From positions 8,885,381-8,949,380 of the forward strand of contig JADWOT020000009.1 of the NCBI GenBank assembly GCA_036345935.2: 64,000 nucleotides of DNA, given 5' to 3'. Positions 31,004 to 46,000 of this stretch are shown one piece after another. The notes beneath the pieces were generated by a model that searched no databases, was not told the DNA's origin, and saw only the letters and a list, made by a program, of their open reading frames with translations. This stretch comes from Taenia hydatigena (Eukaryota; Platyhelminthes; Cestoda; Cyclophyllidea; Taeniidae). A program made the translations under genes and the position numbers. Each line of letters begins with the position of its first letter. Within the stretch, counting starts at the first letter, position 1.

Positions 31004-34000
31004 GAAAAAAAATGGAACGCTATATGCCAACCAACAAGAAAGTGTTGACACAAAGACTATGATGGTGAGGAGAATTTACCCATCGGTTTACTAGAAGTAA
31101 CAGACTTGGAAAAGTGCCCAATTCATGCCTCCCTAAAATAAGCAGGGTAGATCATACCTTCAAAAGCTTCTCGCCAGCCGGCGAGCTATAGCGACACTAA
31201 TTTCCCAAATAGCATTACAATTTGGTGTTCTAGCGAAGGTGGTACAATCGACCCAATATCTAAATGCAAGCGTAGATGACTGTCGTAACAAGATCGGATA
31301 GATTTTTCGAGTTTGTTAAAACTTCCCCAGTTAATGTATATTTCAGACTACATGATAGCAGAAGAAATAAAGAATAGTACCCTTAATTTCAGTGCGATAT
31401 CAATGAAGCTTTTGGATAACTATTTTGAGAATGCGCTCCATGTGTTGAGCTTAACTCTTGACGATCTATGGCGCATTTATGTCACCAAGCCTTAATTTTC
31501 ACTTTGTCCACGACTGATCGATAACTCCTTTGAGAAAACAAAAAAATTTGCAAAAACTGGTCTTCCTCACCGGTTCCGAGAGAGGGCTGCCAGCCCAGTT
31601 GCCCCAACGCAGTCCCTTCACGGTGTCCAGAGGTGCGCCGGCGGTGAGTGGCACTATCGAGGCAGCTACACCTACCCCAGAACTCAGCCAGGGCTCCTCC
31701 TCCTCCCCCTCCTCCGGGGAAAATAACTTCACCATAGCAATCGGTGATTCGGTCACTGATTGTAATGGTTGGAAATCGTCGCGATCCTCCATTTTGCGGA
31801 GTAGCAAAGCCGCTTGTTGACGCGAAAGAATGTAGCGGATTAGACGAGAGAGGTTGAAGAAGTCGGAGTATCTGCGAGAGTCTGTAGGGGTTTTGACAGT
31901 GATGAAGGAAGAGGTTCTTCGAGGGTGAGGGTGATTGGGAAACAGCTGACGCGGGACTTGGCCGTAGTTGCGGATCATCGACTGCACAGCAGAGCGTCGC
32001 AACGGATCTTCAATGTTGTCAACGTCAATTGCCCCAAAGTAGGTCTTCATAAGTTTGAGAAAAAAAATGAGCTACTCCACGTATACTGATGTAATGAAAC
32101 AAGTCAATGAAATTTATGCAGGATAGCTTTACAATTTTAAAATAGTTGCTTCTCAGCTGTACCAAGTGAATATTCATAAAGGGTAAAAAGACTGAAGGAT
32201 AAGGAGGATAAAAATGACTAACAAATGGATGATAGAGATTGACAGCACGCTCGCCCCAACGACCGGTCTGCTTATAGCCGAAGACGAGGTCAATCCACTC
32301 GGGTATGTGCGCAGTAACGTAAGGACTTTCCAAGGCAGCCCGGTTAACCAGAACAAAGAGACGTGGGTCACCCTTGGCCCAACTGCAGGATAAAGATAAG
32401 AAATTTAACGTTCTGAACAGAGTTTGTAACACTTTCCTGCATGAACAATAGCGGTTATTTATGAACGTGTTAAAATAGGGTTGTTGAAACATGGCCAAAA
32501 GATTCTAAGAAGGCACTGAGATGTCCCAAAGCACCCAAGCCTACTCGGAACTTACGGGGGTAGTTTGACAGAATCGACGATTTCTCCATTATGTCGGGTG
32601 CCGAGTTCGAAGTTTTCACAGTTAACAAACATGTCTGGCCGAAAGTAGAACTCTGGAATTAATTCTTTGGCAAAGGCTGTGGAACTTGTGGTTAGTGACC
32701 ATTCAGAAGCGACTGAATGGAAAAGGCGGTTGGGGTCATCAAAATTACCATCTTAAATGGGGAAAAAGTAAAAAATATTTATTCAATGTGAAGATAGTTA
32801 AACTTAGTTGCACAGTCCGTTTAATTTTTATGAGGATCCTTTTGGTATTCGTTGCGATGAAATACTTGACCACATCACGACAAAATATTTGCATGGACAC
32901 AGAAATCTCACCCTGGAATTGTATTAGACGAAAGGCGTAAGGGATGAGTCGAAAGAGGAGATGCAATATGATGGCTTCGTTTGAGCAGAACGAAGGGTAG
33001 TGAAAAATGGGGCAGAGCAGCGTTCTCTGCTCTTCCCCACCAACAACGTCGATCTCCAACTGCTGCGCTTTCATCTCCTCGTAGTGCCTCGAAACAGCCA
33101 TTAAACGAGACTCTGTCTGTACTGAGATGGGTCGATCCAAGCGTCGGAAACTACTCGACGTCTTTTCAAGATCAAGCACCTCGCTCTCATAATCCTACCA
33201 GGATCAAAGAATTAAAAAGCCCCTTCCATATCCGATTCGACCCAAATATGTAATTGCATAAAACACCGAACCCCGACATTGCTGAGCAAAATTCATCTTA
33301 GTCACAAAACATGCAAAGCATTGTCGTTTTAGCCAGGTAAGAAAGATGAGCGATTAAAGTACCATGGACTATTCAAAACCCTTACAGCAAGGATCCAAGG
33401 GAAGATGGGATATTGCGTGACATCATTGTACGTCCTTCCAGCAGCGGTGTTGAGTGCCATTATGTAGTCAAAGTTTGACATCTGACCACGAAGCCAAGCG
33501 ACCTGAGCATCGAGAAGGCGAGCACGGCTGGTAGGACCAACAAAGGGCGTGGGAAAAGGCGCCACAAGGACATCGCAAAGTTCTCGCAGTGAGAGTCGCG
33601 GACCTCGACTAGATCTGACAGACGTGGCTTGGCCGAGGACGATCGTTCGCCTTCCCGTAGCTACCCGCCACCATTCATCGAGTGGACAAGCGCACAACGA
33701 GCCGCATGCCTCCACCAGACTTCGAATAAAATAGTCGCGTTCCTGCAGGCAGAATGGACGCTCAATTTTGGGAGCATTCTGACATATCAAAACTGGTGAA
33801 ACTGGCTAAGATTTTGGATAGATAGGATTGAATAACTAGGTACTTTAGAGCCACTGTTCGCCTGATTAAAAAAAGACGCTCGAGTGAAAATCACCTTGTT
33901 GGACCGGAAAGCAATCATTATAGGCGGCATATTACACGCGCGTTCGAAGAAGAGCTCCAAAGCGAGATCACGGAGTTCAAAACGCCTCTCTTCCACACGT

Positions 34001-37000
34001 GCGATTGTATGTAGGGGACAAGTCAGCACTTCCTTTTGGCTTCCATCCTCACCCAAACCATGCATTAGTGCGCCACCACAATTTCTATTACGCTATAAAG
34101 GAAAGGTTTGACGATAGAATGGACTTGCACACATCATGATCAACAACAGTATGTAAGAGGGTGAAAAAGCTAAAACTGTCAAAGTACGTGATTAAACAAG
34201 ACGTGTAGACCCGAAGAATTCAGAAGATCCTCTAAGGAGCCAGGTGATAAGAGTATTTTGGTGGGGTTTGACCTTGGAAATGGAATTTGCGAAATATATA
34301 TGTTTATAAATGAATTAGTCTGTTTTGTCAATGAGCTCACCATGGGAGATTCGGGCGATTCCTTGTCATTGATAACCAGCCGAATCCAGTTGGCATCTAA
34401 AGTGAGATCCCCATCCAATGGAAGGGAGTCAGAGATTCCAACTAATCGGCATGACCAGACGCCAAGACACCGGTCTGAAAGCGCTACTGGTGGTGGGAAG
34501 AGGGCTTGACAAGAGGGCGGGAATTGGATGTGCGGTGTCAGAAGGCAGCGCTTTCTTGCCAGTCCTCTAGCGGGGGTGTAGGTCGATTGGTGCATCATCA
34601 GAGGACTCAGTGGATGACTCTTAAGATATTGGCCTTGCAGCCATTTGAAAAGTGACACATCAAAGCTTCCATGAAAAACAATCGCAGAGATCGGGGTGAA
34701 ATCACGGTTACTTATGGAGAGTTTCCGATGGACAATTTACTAGCAATATGGACGTGAAACAATGCTATGGAGTCAAATAGTGAGAGTATTCACTAGCGCC
34801 TATTAATACTCACCCAAAGCATTTACAGACGAAGATCTCACGAAACGATCGTCAATCCAAATAACCACTGGCCGTCGCCGGCAGCGTTGTCTCGATTCAT
34901 CTTCGAAGGTATCCACGTGTGAAAATGCAGGTTTTAGAGCCTCAGTGCAAAATACGGAGCTGTGGAGGAAATGATGGGATGTAGGTCTCAAGCATGCTGC
35001 AACAAATGGGTTTTGAAAGGATCCTACTTATCTACCATTCATGGCTCATAGCACCACCCAGCTGCATCCAGTAGAACGGAGCCACCACATCGAGAATGTG
35101 CCTGTGCTGGGAGACGAGCATCGACCACTGACGCTGACCCGCCTCGTTGGCTTCCCGTAATGGTGACAACCAATCAAACTGATCAATGTGCAATGGAGGG
35201 CAGAGGTTCGTCCCAGAAGCCTAGAGAACATTCAAAAACGTGCTCCAACATCACTAATTTTAGCTATATTAGTGATTCTACTTCCCAAAATGGATTTGTC
35301 TTTGTACCGGTAATTTGGTTTGAAAAGAGTAGACTTGTCCACTTGTGACAAATTACAGTGATGAAACAGTGGTTCAAGACCAAAAAGTGGTGTACACCAC
35401 TTAAATTAAATAGAAAATCTGATCAAAGAATACCACTATTTGAACGTACAGATAGCAGAGAACTGGGCACCGTAGGTTGCAGCGATTTACTTGAAATGTG
35501 CTCGAAATTGGAACACAGCTTTTCCACCCACTCAAGCAGAATTTGCACGGCATTTGAAACCCGATCATAGTCGATTTTTCGCCTCACAGTGTCACCACGA
35601 TCGCCCACAAAACCAGATCTGCATGTGCTGTAAGAGGACGGGGCATCGTCGTTCGTTCCTTGAGTGCACTGGAGTTCTTCAGATTTCCTCGGTTTAATTG
35701 AAAAGACGACCTCTAACATTTGAAGGTTATTCCTCAGTTCCATGAGGGTCTGGAAGAGAAGTTTGTAAATAAATGGTAAAAAGAAAAAACCCGAGGACAC
35801 ATTGCCATACGTTTGCTGTCTGCAAGATGTCGAAACTCCCAGGTAATGTTTACGAACTTACGGTGGTCGGATTAAAAAACGTTTTATAGAGCCTAATAGA
35901 AACAGCTAACATAACCGCTCATCAGCAATTGTAGAAGGTTAACAGAGACTACCTACATTAGGGCAGCAAGAAACCGCATCGTCTCCGATAATGTGTGGCT
36001 CTTGGGAAAGGAGGGTTAAAAGCCAAAGACCCGTCGTTGAGATTGTAAGCGTTTCCAACAAGGCCTCACACCATGCATGTAACAAACGCATAAGACTGCT
36101 CGATAGTATGGACCAAATCGCGTTTCCAGCGTTCCGCTAAAAGAATACGACAATACTTAATCAAGCACATCGGCGCAAAACCTCAAACACTTCAGCTAAC
36201 CTAAGTATCAGGCCCTCTGCAAACGAAGTCATGTTTGATTTATTTGCATCAAGCTATAAGCAATCATCTCTGCCCCTTACACCTGGTTACGACTATAATT
36301 AAATAGGATTTTTAAGTACCATGGCATGAGACGCAGAGTTCACAAAAAGAGTAATGATGGCCTTCTCCAGTAGATGAATGGTGGAGAACTGTGGACAACT
36401 AAAGCTTGATGGGTCCTCAGTGAGTGGTTCAAGAGGTGACGCTGACCCTGGACAATAGAAAAGTAGCACATGTAATAACACAGAGGAAGAAATTTTATCA
36501 GCAATATTGCATGTTATAACAGAGATTTGATTTGTCTACCCTCAAGAAGAGACGAGAAATCCCTGGGATCTCAACAATAATAAGTAATCACCCAATAACG
36601 GAGTGTACCTTTGAAAAGGAGGGTATCTTCAACCGCAACCGCCGTCCATCGGAGTTGTGAGAGGAGAGATTCCGTATCAGGTGCATCTAAATTTGATAGG
36701 AAGGGTAAACATTCTGGTAGTAAAGCTGTTTCAACAAAAAAAGACGAGCCGTACCTCCATTAAGTTCCTTGAGGATGCGTCCAACTAATGAGAGTAAGAC
36801 ACGAAGAAGGACCTCACGGACAATGCACATCTGGTTGGAGGCTAAATAAATGAATGAACAGATACGTAATTACATTCACAGATTTACCTGGACGGTCCAC
36901 TTCATCGACAGAGTTGCTACCGAAACGAAGATGAAAAATTATCGCCTTAACATCGGTAAATGAAATCCGATTCTTGACTTTGGAGATAATGGAACCCAGT

Positions 37001-40000
37001 AAGCGAGAAATCAAGTTTCCAATCTCGTGGAATCGTTCAGTGTAAACATTGATACCGCTAGTTGCAGAACAAGTGGACTGGAGAAAGAAGGCTATTTCCA
37101 GGAGAATATACAGAGAAAAGAGATTGCGAAGAGAAATCAGGTCATCCGAATTAGTCTGTAATGTAAAAGGGATGGAGGAGAAAATGGTCAAACAGAAAAG
37201 CACGGTCACAAGGAGACAAATACCTTTGCACAATTAAAAAAATTCGATAGGCTGTCAAGACAACCCATTCCCCAATTGGTTACTTCCGCTAATAAAGCTT
37301 CATCGACAGATTTTTCATTGTATACGCGCTGGAATGTTTCGATATCCACCAAGGAAGACGCAACTATTGCCAAGGCGATGGACGTGGGAACTACGACGCC
37401 ATCTCCAGTCGAAGAAAAACATCCGAATGTGTTAGTCTGAAATGCATCATAAAGTTATTGCGGAAACACGGTGGTTGTAGGAGAAATCAAAGGACCATGA
37501 GTCAAACACTGTTTTCGAAGAATACAGGCCTCGATGAGAGAAACACATTCAAACAGAATGAAGCGCATCAAAGAGATGCTCAACAATCAGGAATTGAACG
37601 ACTGGACATAAAGTTAAATGGAGGTCGTAAGATGGCTGAAACAAGCAAATGATATCGGTTTGACGAACGATACAACATTACGATATACCTGGTTTGACTT
37701 CGAGTCGACAACTAAATCAACGATTTTGCATGCAGAAGCAACCAACGACTGTGAGGTCAGTGCGACATGTGCAAGAGGCACGAGAGGGCAGTCATCGGGA
37801 TCCAACACACACCTAGCAGCGCGCTGCGTCTCTGTCACGGATGAGCAGTACCGAAAGGTGATGGAGGAGGTGTCCGAAAGGAACTGCATTGCCAAAACAC
37901 GGTCGGTGGTCGTAGAGTAGCACATTTTACGGTCTGGATGCATGTTCAACAGCATGATGTAAAGAGAGAGGGCCTTAGAGACAAAAAAACGAACGTTGAG
38001 GAAATCTCATGAAGAGATGTGCTATATGAAGTACATCCACTGTCAACCGCGTTTAATCTAAGACAGTATATTGAATCGGCATATTGAACCATTGTTTCCA
38101 TAACTTCTTAAGAACAGGCAAAAGTTAATGAGTTGACCAGGAGCCGCGAAGATGGTGATGCTGACAGCGAATATGATAAGGCACAAAGAACCCAATTGCA
38201 GCTTTATTTATGCAATTATACGCTAGAGGTGAAGCATGCAGAAATTTTCATCACTAAAATTCATGACTTGTTACTTTATCGAGCAAATTAGAAGATAGAT
38301 TTTCCTTCATTCCACTCACTGCCACCTGCTGTCGGGACATGAGATGAAAATCGACTACTACGCCTTATCGTACTACTAATTTCTATCATTTCTCAGCGTA
38401 TTCCAATCCGTTCGAATCAAACAAATTGCATATGTATAGCGTCCGAGCCAAACTATGAGAGAACTTGCTTAAATCATAGAACAATTACATGTTCTCGGAA
38501 CTTGACACAGGGATGGCAGCCGAGGTGGTAAATGAGCCAGAATGGAGGAACCGAAAGATCCATTTTTCGCTCGGTTCCAGCAGCAGCTTTTGCTGCCGCC
38601 GTTTGCCAGAATTGAGCAAGGGCTGACAGCGTCAAAGCAGCCAGGTGGTGTCTTTGGGAGAGCCGAAGTGGAGATATTGTCGGTGCGTCGAGATCAGCAG
38701 CAGTGGAATAATCCTGGTTGTCAGAGGGGTTTACCTCATCGCTGTTTGAAAAAGTGGAGGCCTCCGTGACAGACTCTAAAAAGGCCCATGATCAGAACAG
38801 TATGCAAATTTCAGTTTGGCGGTGTACAATTGTCAATAAAGTACTATCTGTTAGAGTAAAGTAATACTTTACTGGTGAAGCTAACGAGGTTAAAAAGGTG
38901 ATGCGGGTTTGGAAAATTGAAAAAAAAACAAGCAGGTTACGATTCTCACTGGCGATTCTAAGAACATTTAACCAATAAAAGTTTATGCTGTAGATTGAAA
39001 ACAATGGAAATGGTGGAAAAAAATAGAAAAAAAAAACAAGAGAACGTGTTACTTCTTTGGTTCAATCATAATGAAAAAAGTGATGGATTTCTGCAACTGA
39101 GAATCATTCTACGCAGCAATTTTCACCAGGTAAAAAAGCAACACGCACGTGATGTGAATGCGGAAGACTCAGCCATTGGCATCGAGACATCAGGTAAACT
39201 GTGATATCGTGCAAGCGAAGAGCAACTTCTACATCCCTTTTCCTTTTCCTCTTCAGCCAGATCAAGATTCCCAAACTCCAACAAACTGTTACACGAGCCG
39301 AAGAGAGTGGATGATAGACTGGAGTCACTTTGACCACCACCAGAGAGAATGTTTTCCCGAAACTTAGCCAAAGTAGCGGCCTCGGCATCGCTTGCACCCA
39401 CTAGCGCGAAGGAGGGCTGCAGAGGAATCAGAGGAATTGATATACTGGGGTCAAAAGGCGGTGAAGGCGAATGTTGCTCAGTGCCTTCTTCAGAAGCTTC
39501 ATCAGTAGGCAATTGAAAAACTTCTGCGTTTGGGGCAACATTCCCACCTATGAAGAAAAACATGAAGATATGACTCAATGGCTGAGAAATCTAGTACAGC
39601 TTCCCATTGATACGCAAATATTTGAAATCATAAAAACCCATATTTTCAATTTAAAATTAAACCCAAACAACATTTCCCGAATCGCAATGAAAAAAATCAA
39701 AGCTCTTAACCATCAATGGCTCGGAGAAATGCAACAGAACGTGTCCTTCAACTCGACCTGAGAATGGGGTCTGAAAGTTAATCACGATTCTGTGACCTGT
39801 GACCCGAGCATATGAAATGCGGACAAGATGGATCATAGCTTAGCGAAAAAATATTTGAAGCAGTTCCGGACGTCGGCAGGCGGGTGGCCTCTTTCTCCCA
39901 CGCTTCGATATTTACGTCGATCTACACCCTATGTTGAAAGCTTTACAAACCGTAATAAAACATAATACAACAAAGGTAAACGATTTACAAATCTCAGTAA

Positions 40001-43000
40001 TAGGAATCATTAACAAATAGGTGAACGTAGACGCCTCACCTCGTTTGCTTGAGGAGGTGGCATCCAAAGTAGGGACCGCTACAAATTGAAGAAACTGTAA
40101 ACGGGATCGAGCCAAGCCCGCCAGATTCACACCCAAAGGAGTCTCACGAGCCTTCGCCTCGAAGGCGCGTGTAGCCGCGCCGTGGTACAGGTCGGGGTCG
40201 ACTGAGGTCAACGTTCGTAGCAAGAACGTGAGGAGGGCAGTTGGTGAAGGCTGGAGGGCCAAGCGTTGGAAAAGCAGGTGAGAAAGCGATGCACTCGTCG
40301 CTTCAAAGGCTCGATTAACGTCCTCATTGTCGTTTGATGTGGGGAAGCAGACCTTGAACAGTTATAATATTCACGTCTTATTATCTCTTCCATATTGATA
40401 AGATGACCAGTTTCGTTTGTACAAGGCTGATAATACGTTTACCATGAGCAGTAAAAGTGTTTACACATTTAGCACGAAATGAAGAACGAAATCATGCCTT
40501 AAGATGTAGGAGATTCACAAGCGAAACCGCTTTACTTTCCTTTCATACCTACTTTGTTTAACGCAAGAGTATTGCATGTTTCGCACGGCAAAAAAAGGAA
40601 CAAATAACTTCTTCGATATCGAGGCATTATTTTAAAAACTGTATTATCTCATCCCACTCTGAAACCGCATTCACGCCGAGAGACGAATGGATCACAAGAG
40701 CTGTTCGCGAGAAATTTACCCGAAAGCTAGTAACAGCAGCTTCAATTAGTCGGGCCTCATCCACGCTCGCAATGTTGCAGGCCAAAATATGGTTGTGGTC
40801 CCCGCTTGCATTAACAAAACAGTCTCCCATCGCACTGAGTATGGCTGGAAGGCTCTCCAGTGATGAAAACATCATTTGGCAAACGATCAGTTCGGGATCT
40901 ACTAGAAGGCGAATGCCTTCATCGACGACATTCACATATGCATGTTTCGTGAATACCTGAAAGGAGTGAAAGCCTCATTTTAAAATCAAGCGAAAATGCT
41001 GTTTTTTGAGCCCAAGAAAAAGCTTGCCCACCTCTTGAAATGTCTGATTTACCCGCCTTAAGCAAAGTCGATTGATGAGGGAGGTCAACAGACACAAACC
41101 ATAATTTGTTATGTGCAAACGATCAAAAGCGTCAGCGGAACATCGAGGAATGAGTTCCTCTGATAAAGGTCGGTAGAATTTTTCGGCGGCGACGACCGAG
41201 TGTCTTGTGAGGGTGAGAATGAAATCCAGAGAGGCTGCAATGACCTCGGTGTCAGCCTCAGATGCGCAAGCAACCTAAGGAAACGAACACCGTAGTTGAG
41301 GACTGCGAGTAAAGCGTAAGTGGTGAAGATCGTTGCCATCACGCCTTAGAATTTTAATACGCGGGAGCAACTTGGTTGTGTGACCAAAAAACCGACCATA
41401 AGCTATCAAAATTATCATGATAGAGCCTCCTGCCTCGCACGATTCAACGGCGACAAGAGGCTCCTCAATTGGTCTCTCAGTCCTTTTGTAAGTCAATAAT
41501 AAGGCTAATTCCAGACTGCTATGCATTTTAAAACGTTCAGGAGTAAATTAGACACTAAGATAAGCAGATATGAGTCACGAAGCCCAAAGATAACTTACTG
41601 CGCCAGCAAGAAAAAAAGCAGCGTCGATGCCGCCGAGAGACGCAATGGTTGCATCAACGCTGCATTTCATTATTGCGTTGATGTTCTGCGCAGTAACTTC
41701 GACATCACGATTTGATGCAGGGTCAACCATCCACAATTTTGAAGCGACTTGAAAGCAACTGGAACTCCTTATCTTCTTGCTAGGAATCAAAGTACATTAA
41801 AAGTCACGATTATGCAGTCTCACTTTGAAAAGTAGTCATGCGCTTTTAAGTATGAGCTCCAGAAACATCATGAGACGATATAGGCGGAGGATTTGGAGAA
41901 AAAGATGAGACAAAAAAGACAGACTCAAAGACTCACTGGAATATTGAAGTAGTATCTGCACAGAACACCGAAGCCGATGAGGAAAAATGATACCTTGAAG
42001 GAACCCGAATTGTCCAGTTAACACTAGCCAATGATGGGTATCCGGTGGAAACCAATAAGTTGTGCTGGAAAGTAAATATTTACAATGATTTCATTCTCAA
42101 AATGTCGTATCGCTAAAATAATGTTTGCTTTTCACCAAAAAATGTTGCGACGACGACCAAGGCTTGCAGTGAACAAGGATTACGGGTTAGAGAACAAGGC
42201 AATGCCATTTGAATAAAAAAAAAAACTGAAGTTAGTCATCTACATAAGAATTAACAGAGCGCATTCAACGTAGCGGCTAGCCATGGATCATAGAATCTAA
42301 TCAACTTACATTGATCAATCTTCGTAAGGTGTGGACCCACATTGTTGTACCACCTCGGAACTGTTCTACAGCATCCAGAACGGATTGTCCTCGCATAAAC
42401 AAATCGCCCAGCTCTTGTGGACGCAGACGCGAAAGGAGGGAGTTCAGATAGCAGCGACCCCCAGCTGATAAGGTCGGCCAGACATCTCGTGAGGAACAGG
42501 GCAAAATGCCATTCCATGAAGGCCCACACAGAGCAAAGTAAAGAGCTAGTTCCTTTAACTGAGCTCGGGATCCTCCCGTTGGCTTGGCTGGCACCTTAGG
42601 GAGAATATCACCTGCGTAAAGATTAATAAAAGTGCATAATGAGCAAACGAAATATGGGTTGGAGCAGCCAGAAAGTGAATTATTTATGCTCAACAGGAAA
42701 TGCTTTACAACTGGTAAGGAGAACATACTACAGAACAATAAAAAGATTCGAAATCGCTCAAAATGGATAACAGCTCCATCGGTACCGTGAAAGCATGAAT
42801 TGTGCCTCTTAAGGTAGTACACAGAGATCAAGCCTTTTACAAAATCACTAAATAATCTAAGAAAAGGCATTTGACACGCTCATTGTTGGCACGGATCATC
42901 CGCTGTTCTTTATTGAAGAAAATAATGCTAGCATTTGATTGCTTCAAGGCTCAGGATCTTCCACTCCGCAAACGGATAATTAGGAAAATAATAGCTCATC

Positions 43001-46000
43001 AGCGGATCTGCCTTCAATTCAATTCAAAAAGTAAAAATTGAAAAAATGTGAGATGACAACCAACCAGTGAATACGATAAATCCGCTAGTAAAAAGACAAG
43101 GTTCCTTCGAAGTAGCATCCCTGGGCACTCCAAGTGAGGCATTTGCATGACCTATCCACCAACTTAGTGAACACAAATTCGTCGTAAATCGGCGACTGTG
43201 CACGAAGTTAACTGCACGATCCCTGTTTGGAATTGAAGAGGATACCAGAGGAGACAATTTAATCGTTGACTCTGTGTACGTCGATGCATTAGTTGTGATG
43301 GAAACCTGAAACAACGAAGGTGATAATTAGGAGGTTCATGTGTTCACATAGCAAGGAATCAAGCTTACGGTGCCTGTAAGATCGGCCTTTGAGTTCCTGT
43401 TCCACAGGATGCTAAATAGCATGTGCCCCCAGAAGTTGGAATCTAGAGCATCTGAAAGGTACGCATCACCGAACAAAGTAATCTCTGAAGAGTCCCATGC
43501 AGAATGGTTCGGCATAAAGTGATGCTTTCCGATGTTGCATTTTCGTCTGATACGAGTGTAAACACCCCTGGTGGAGGGAACTAACCAAACCTATTTAGAA
43601 GCATTAAAAAAATAAAGGAACAAAAAAATGGAACACAAGAGCTGCATGCTACACATACCTCAATGGACCAACAACTGAGCGACGGAATCGTCCGAGGCTG
43701 AGGTGCGCGAGCTGAATAAACGTGTTCAATGGGATGCATTGAGGAGGTCAGTTTCGGTGACCGCAAATATGTTGGAGACTCTTCCAATGTGAATAGGTGA
43801 AGCATTTCTCCTTGCAAAGCCAAATTAGTCAACGTGGACTTCGATAAAGGAAGGGTAGCATCAAACGCTGACTCATGGTCAGCCGGAGTCGCCTGAAGTT
43901 GAGTAAACATCGTAAAAAGGAAACACCGGCTCATGAGAACTGACTTAGTAATAGCTGCAGGCTGAAGTGGAGTTAAAAACCAACTACAAAGCACACAAAT
44001 AACGGAAACAAGCCGTTTCAAAGGACATGGATTTCGGAAAAAAGCACAAAGTATGGGGTGTCTCAAGTTGCCCTTTATGATATGTATGCAAACCAACTGA
44101 TGGAAAGTATACTTAAGTTTGAATACCTCTTGAACACTTAAAACTTCGAAAGATGCGAGAAATTGGTTTGTGAACACCGACAAAAGGCGGAGAGGTGGTA
44201 CCGATAAACACGCCTACATACATCAACCTCGATGCACCACGAACCCACACGATGACGTATCCGTAAACAAGGTTCGCTTCAAAAGTTTACAACTTGACAC
44301 AAACATTGACATCGGAATTAGTATCATTAGCGAAGTTTAAATCGAACCAAAATGCAGAAACCTTATGATTACCAAGGGGTGAATAGCCAGGCTTTGTGAA
44401 TTCCAAATTTGTCACGAATCACGTGATAAGTTTGGTTTGAAATAGAGATTAAACGTAGTTAAGGCGTCAAAGGAGAAGCCACTTACAAGTTTGTACCACA
44501 TCGCTACAGCCAACCCGCTGGAATCGGGGCTGAATGTAGCGGTTGAATTTATGATGTCCAAGGGTTGTCTATCATGGTCAACCGGATGCTGATCAATAGA
44601 CAGGGGCCAGATCGTGGAGATGAGGGTTTGCGGATAAGGCTGAGCAGGATCCAACTGCCATTGATCAAGTGGGATACTTGATCGAGCAAATGCAAAGTTT
44701 TTGAACACCGATGTATCATTTGGGTCTGCAATTTGTGATTGATGGGGATTTGCAGGTAAAAGGATGTTCAGATGTCGGGGCCAAGCAAGGAAGTGCTCAG
44801 GTTCCAAGGGATCTGCGCGACTCGACCACCTAGCTAGGAGGTGGATAACTCGTAACTGGGAATGAGCGAAAAGAAATAAGCCTTACCTGCAACCCGCGAG
44901 AGTTAGTTCCAATAGCTAGTAGAAGTAAACTTCTGAGTTGGACGGAGGTGATTTGAAAAAGAGCAGGCAATGACTTGCTTTCATTTTCCACGAAAAAGAA
45001 TTCAAGGAATTCAACAATGAGATCCGAAACCGAATGGTCGATACTTTCTGCAAGGTGAGAGAATTAAACTAGGCACTTCTTCAGAACTATACAATGGCTG
45101 ATAAAGCAATAAGGCGCACAATTTGTGACTTACTAGGGTAGAATGATGTTTATACAAACCTTTAGTAGGGATAATACAATTAAAACTCGTGCCTTATAAG
45201 AAAGCCAAATGATTGTGCACTATTCTGTTTTGCACCTCTTAACCCTCGGTTCGTAAAGCAGACAAGCTTGAAGCGCAAGCATTGGGTTGAACTGCCACCT
45301 TATGAGATGGAAGTCCCGAGTAGGCGGGAAACATTATCAGAATAAATGGTGCCACACCGAGAGAGCGACACAACTACATTTTATGAACCATATAAACACA
45401 AGCATATCACATAGAGCTTACAAGTGTCTACACGTTACAAAACGTCATTGCAGAGAGTTTAATCGGAAACAGGTCAACTTTTTAGCCGCCTTATCACCCA
45501 TGGTAGCATTTGTAGGCTTAAATCCTTTAAAATTGATGTAATACAGTGCGACTTCGTGTTTATTTTTGATAAAATTAGTGTTTAAGTCTGAACTCACTAT
45601 TCTGAAGCTGTTGGGTTCGAAGTAACTCCAGCGCATTGGAGACTACATCGGATAGCCACTTCTAAAATTTGTACGCGTTTAAAAAAAATCCCAAAGGAGC
45701 TGCATAGTGGGACCGATTAAGAGAATGTATAACACTTAAAAACTCACTCTAATTTGATTGTTATTAACCGAAAAATAAGCTATGAAGTCATGCCTCCGAA
45801 ATTTAAGGACTTCACGCAGAAATCTCTTCAAAGCACGTCGATGATCGGGTTTTTCAAGGTCACAGATACGCATAAACCGACGGAAAATGAAGAAGAATAG
45901 GCCGACGTGCTCCTTGACTTGTGAATCTTCGTGAACGCACATTTTCTTCTCCTCGTTCAGATAGTAGCTTGCAGGGACGGATAGAGTTCTTGCCTTTGGT

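Noticed and set aside
29079..34660. Assignment of the BEACH-WD40 gene to WDFY3/ALFY or NBEA/LRBA
   Set aside because: The PPWAKGDPR word is WDFY3-like, but the EDP-RR-VQSMI-NYGQ-PRQLF and GLRWG-GSP segments match LYST, and no FYVE domain follows the WD40 repeats.
35358..41715. Plus-strand open frames of 60-100 codons across the LYST middle region
   Set aside because: They are scattered, unconserved in appearance and opposite plausible minus-strand LYST exons, so they are treated as chance or shadow frames.
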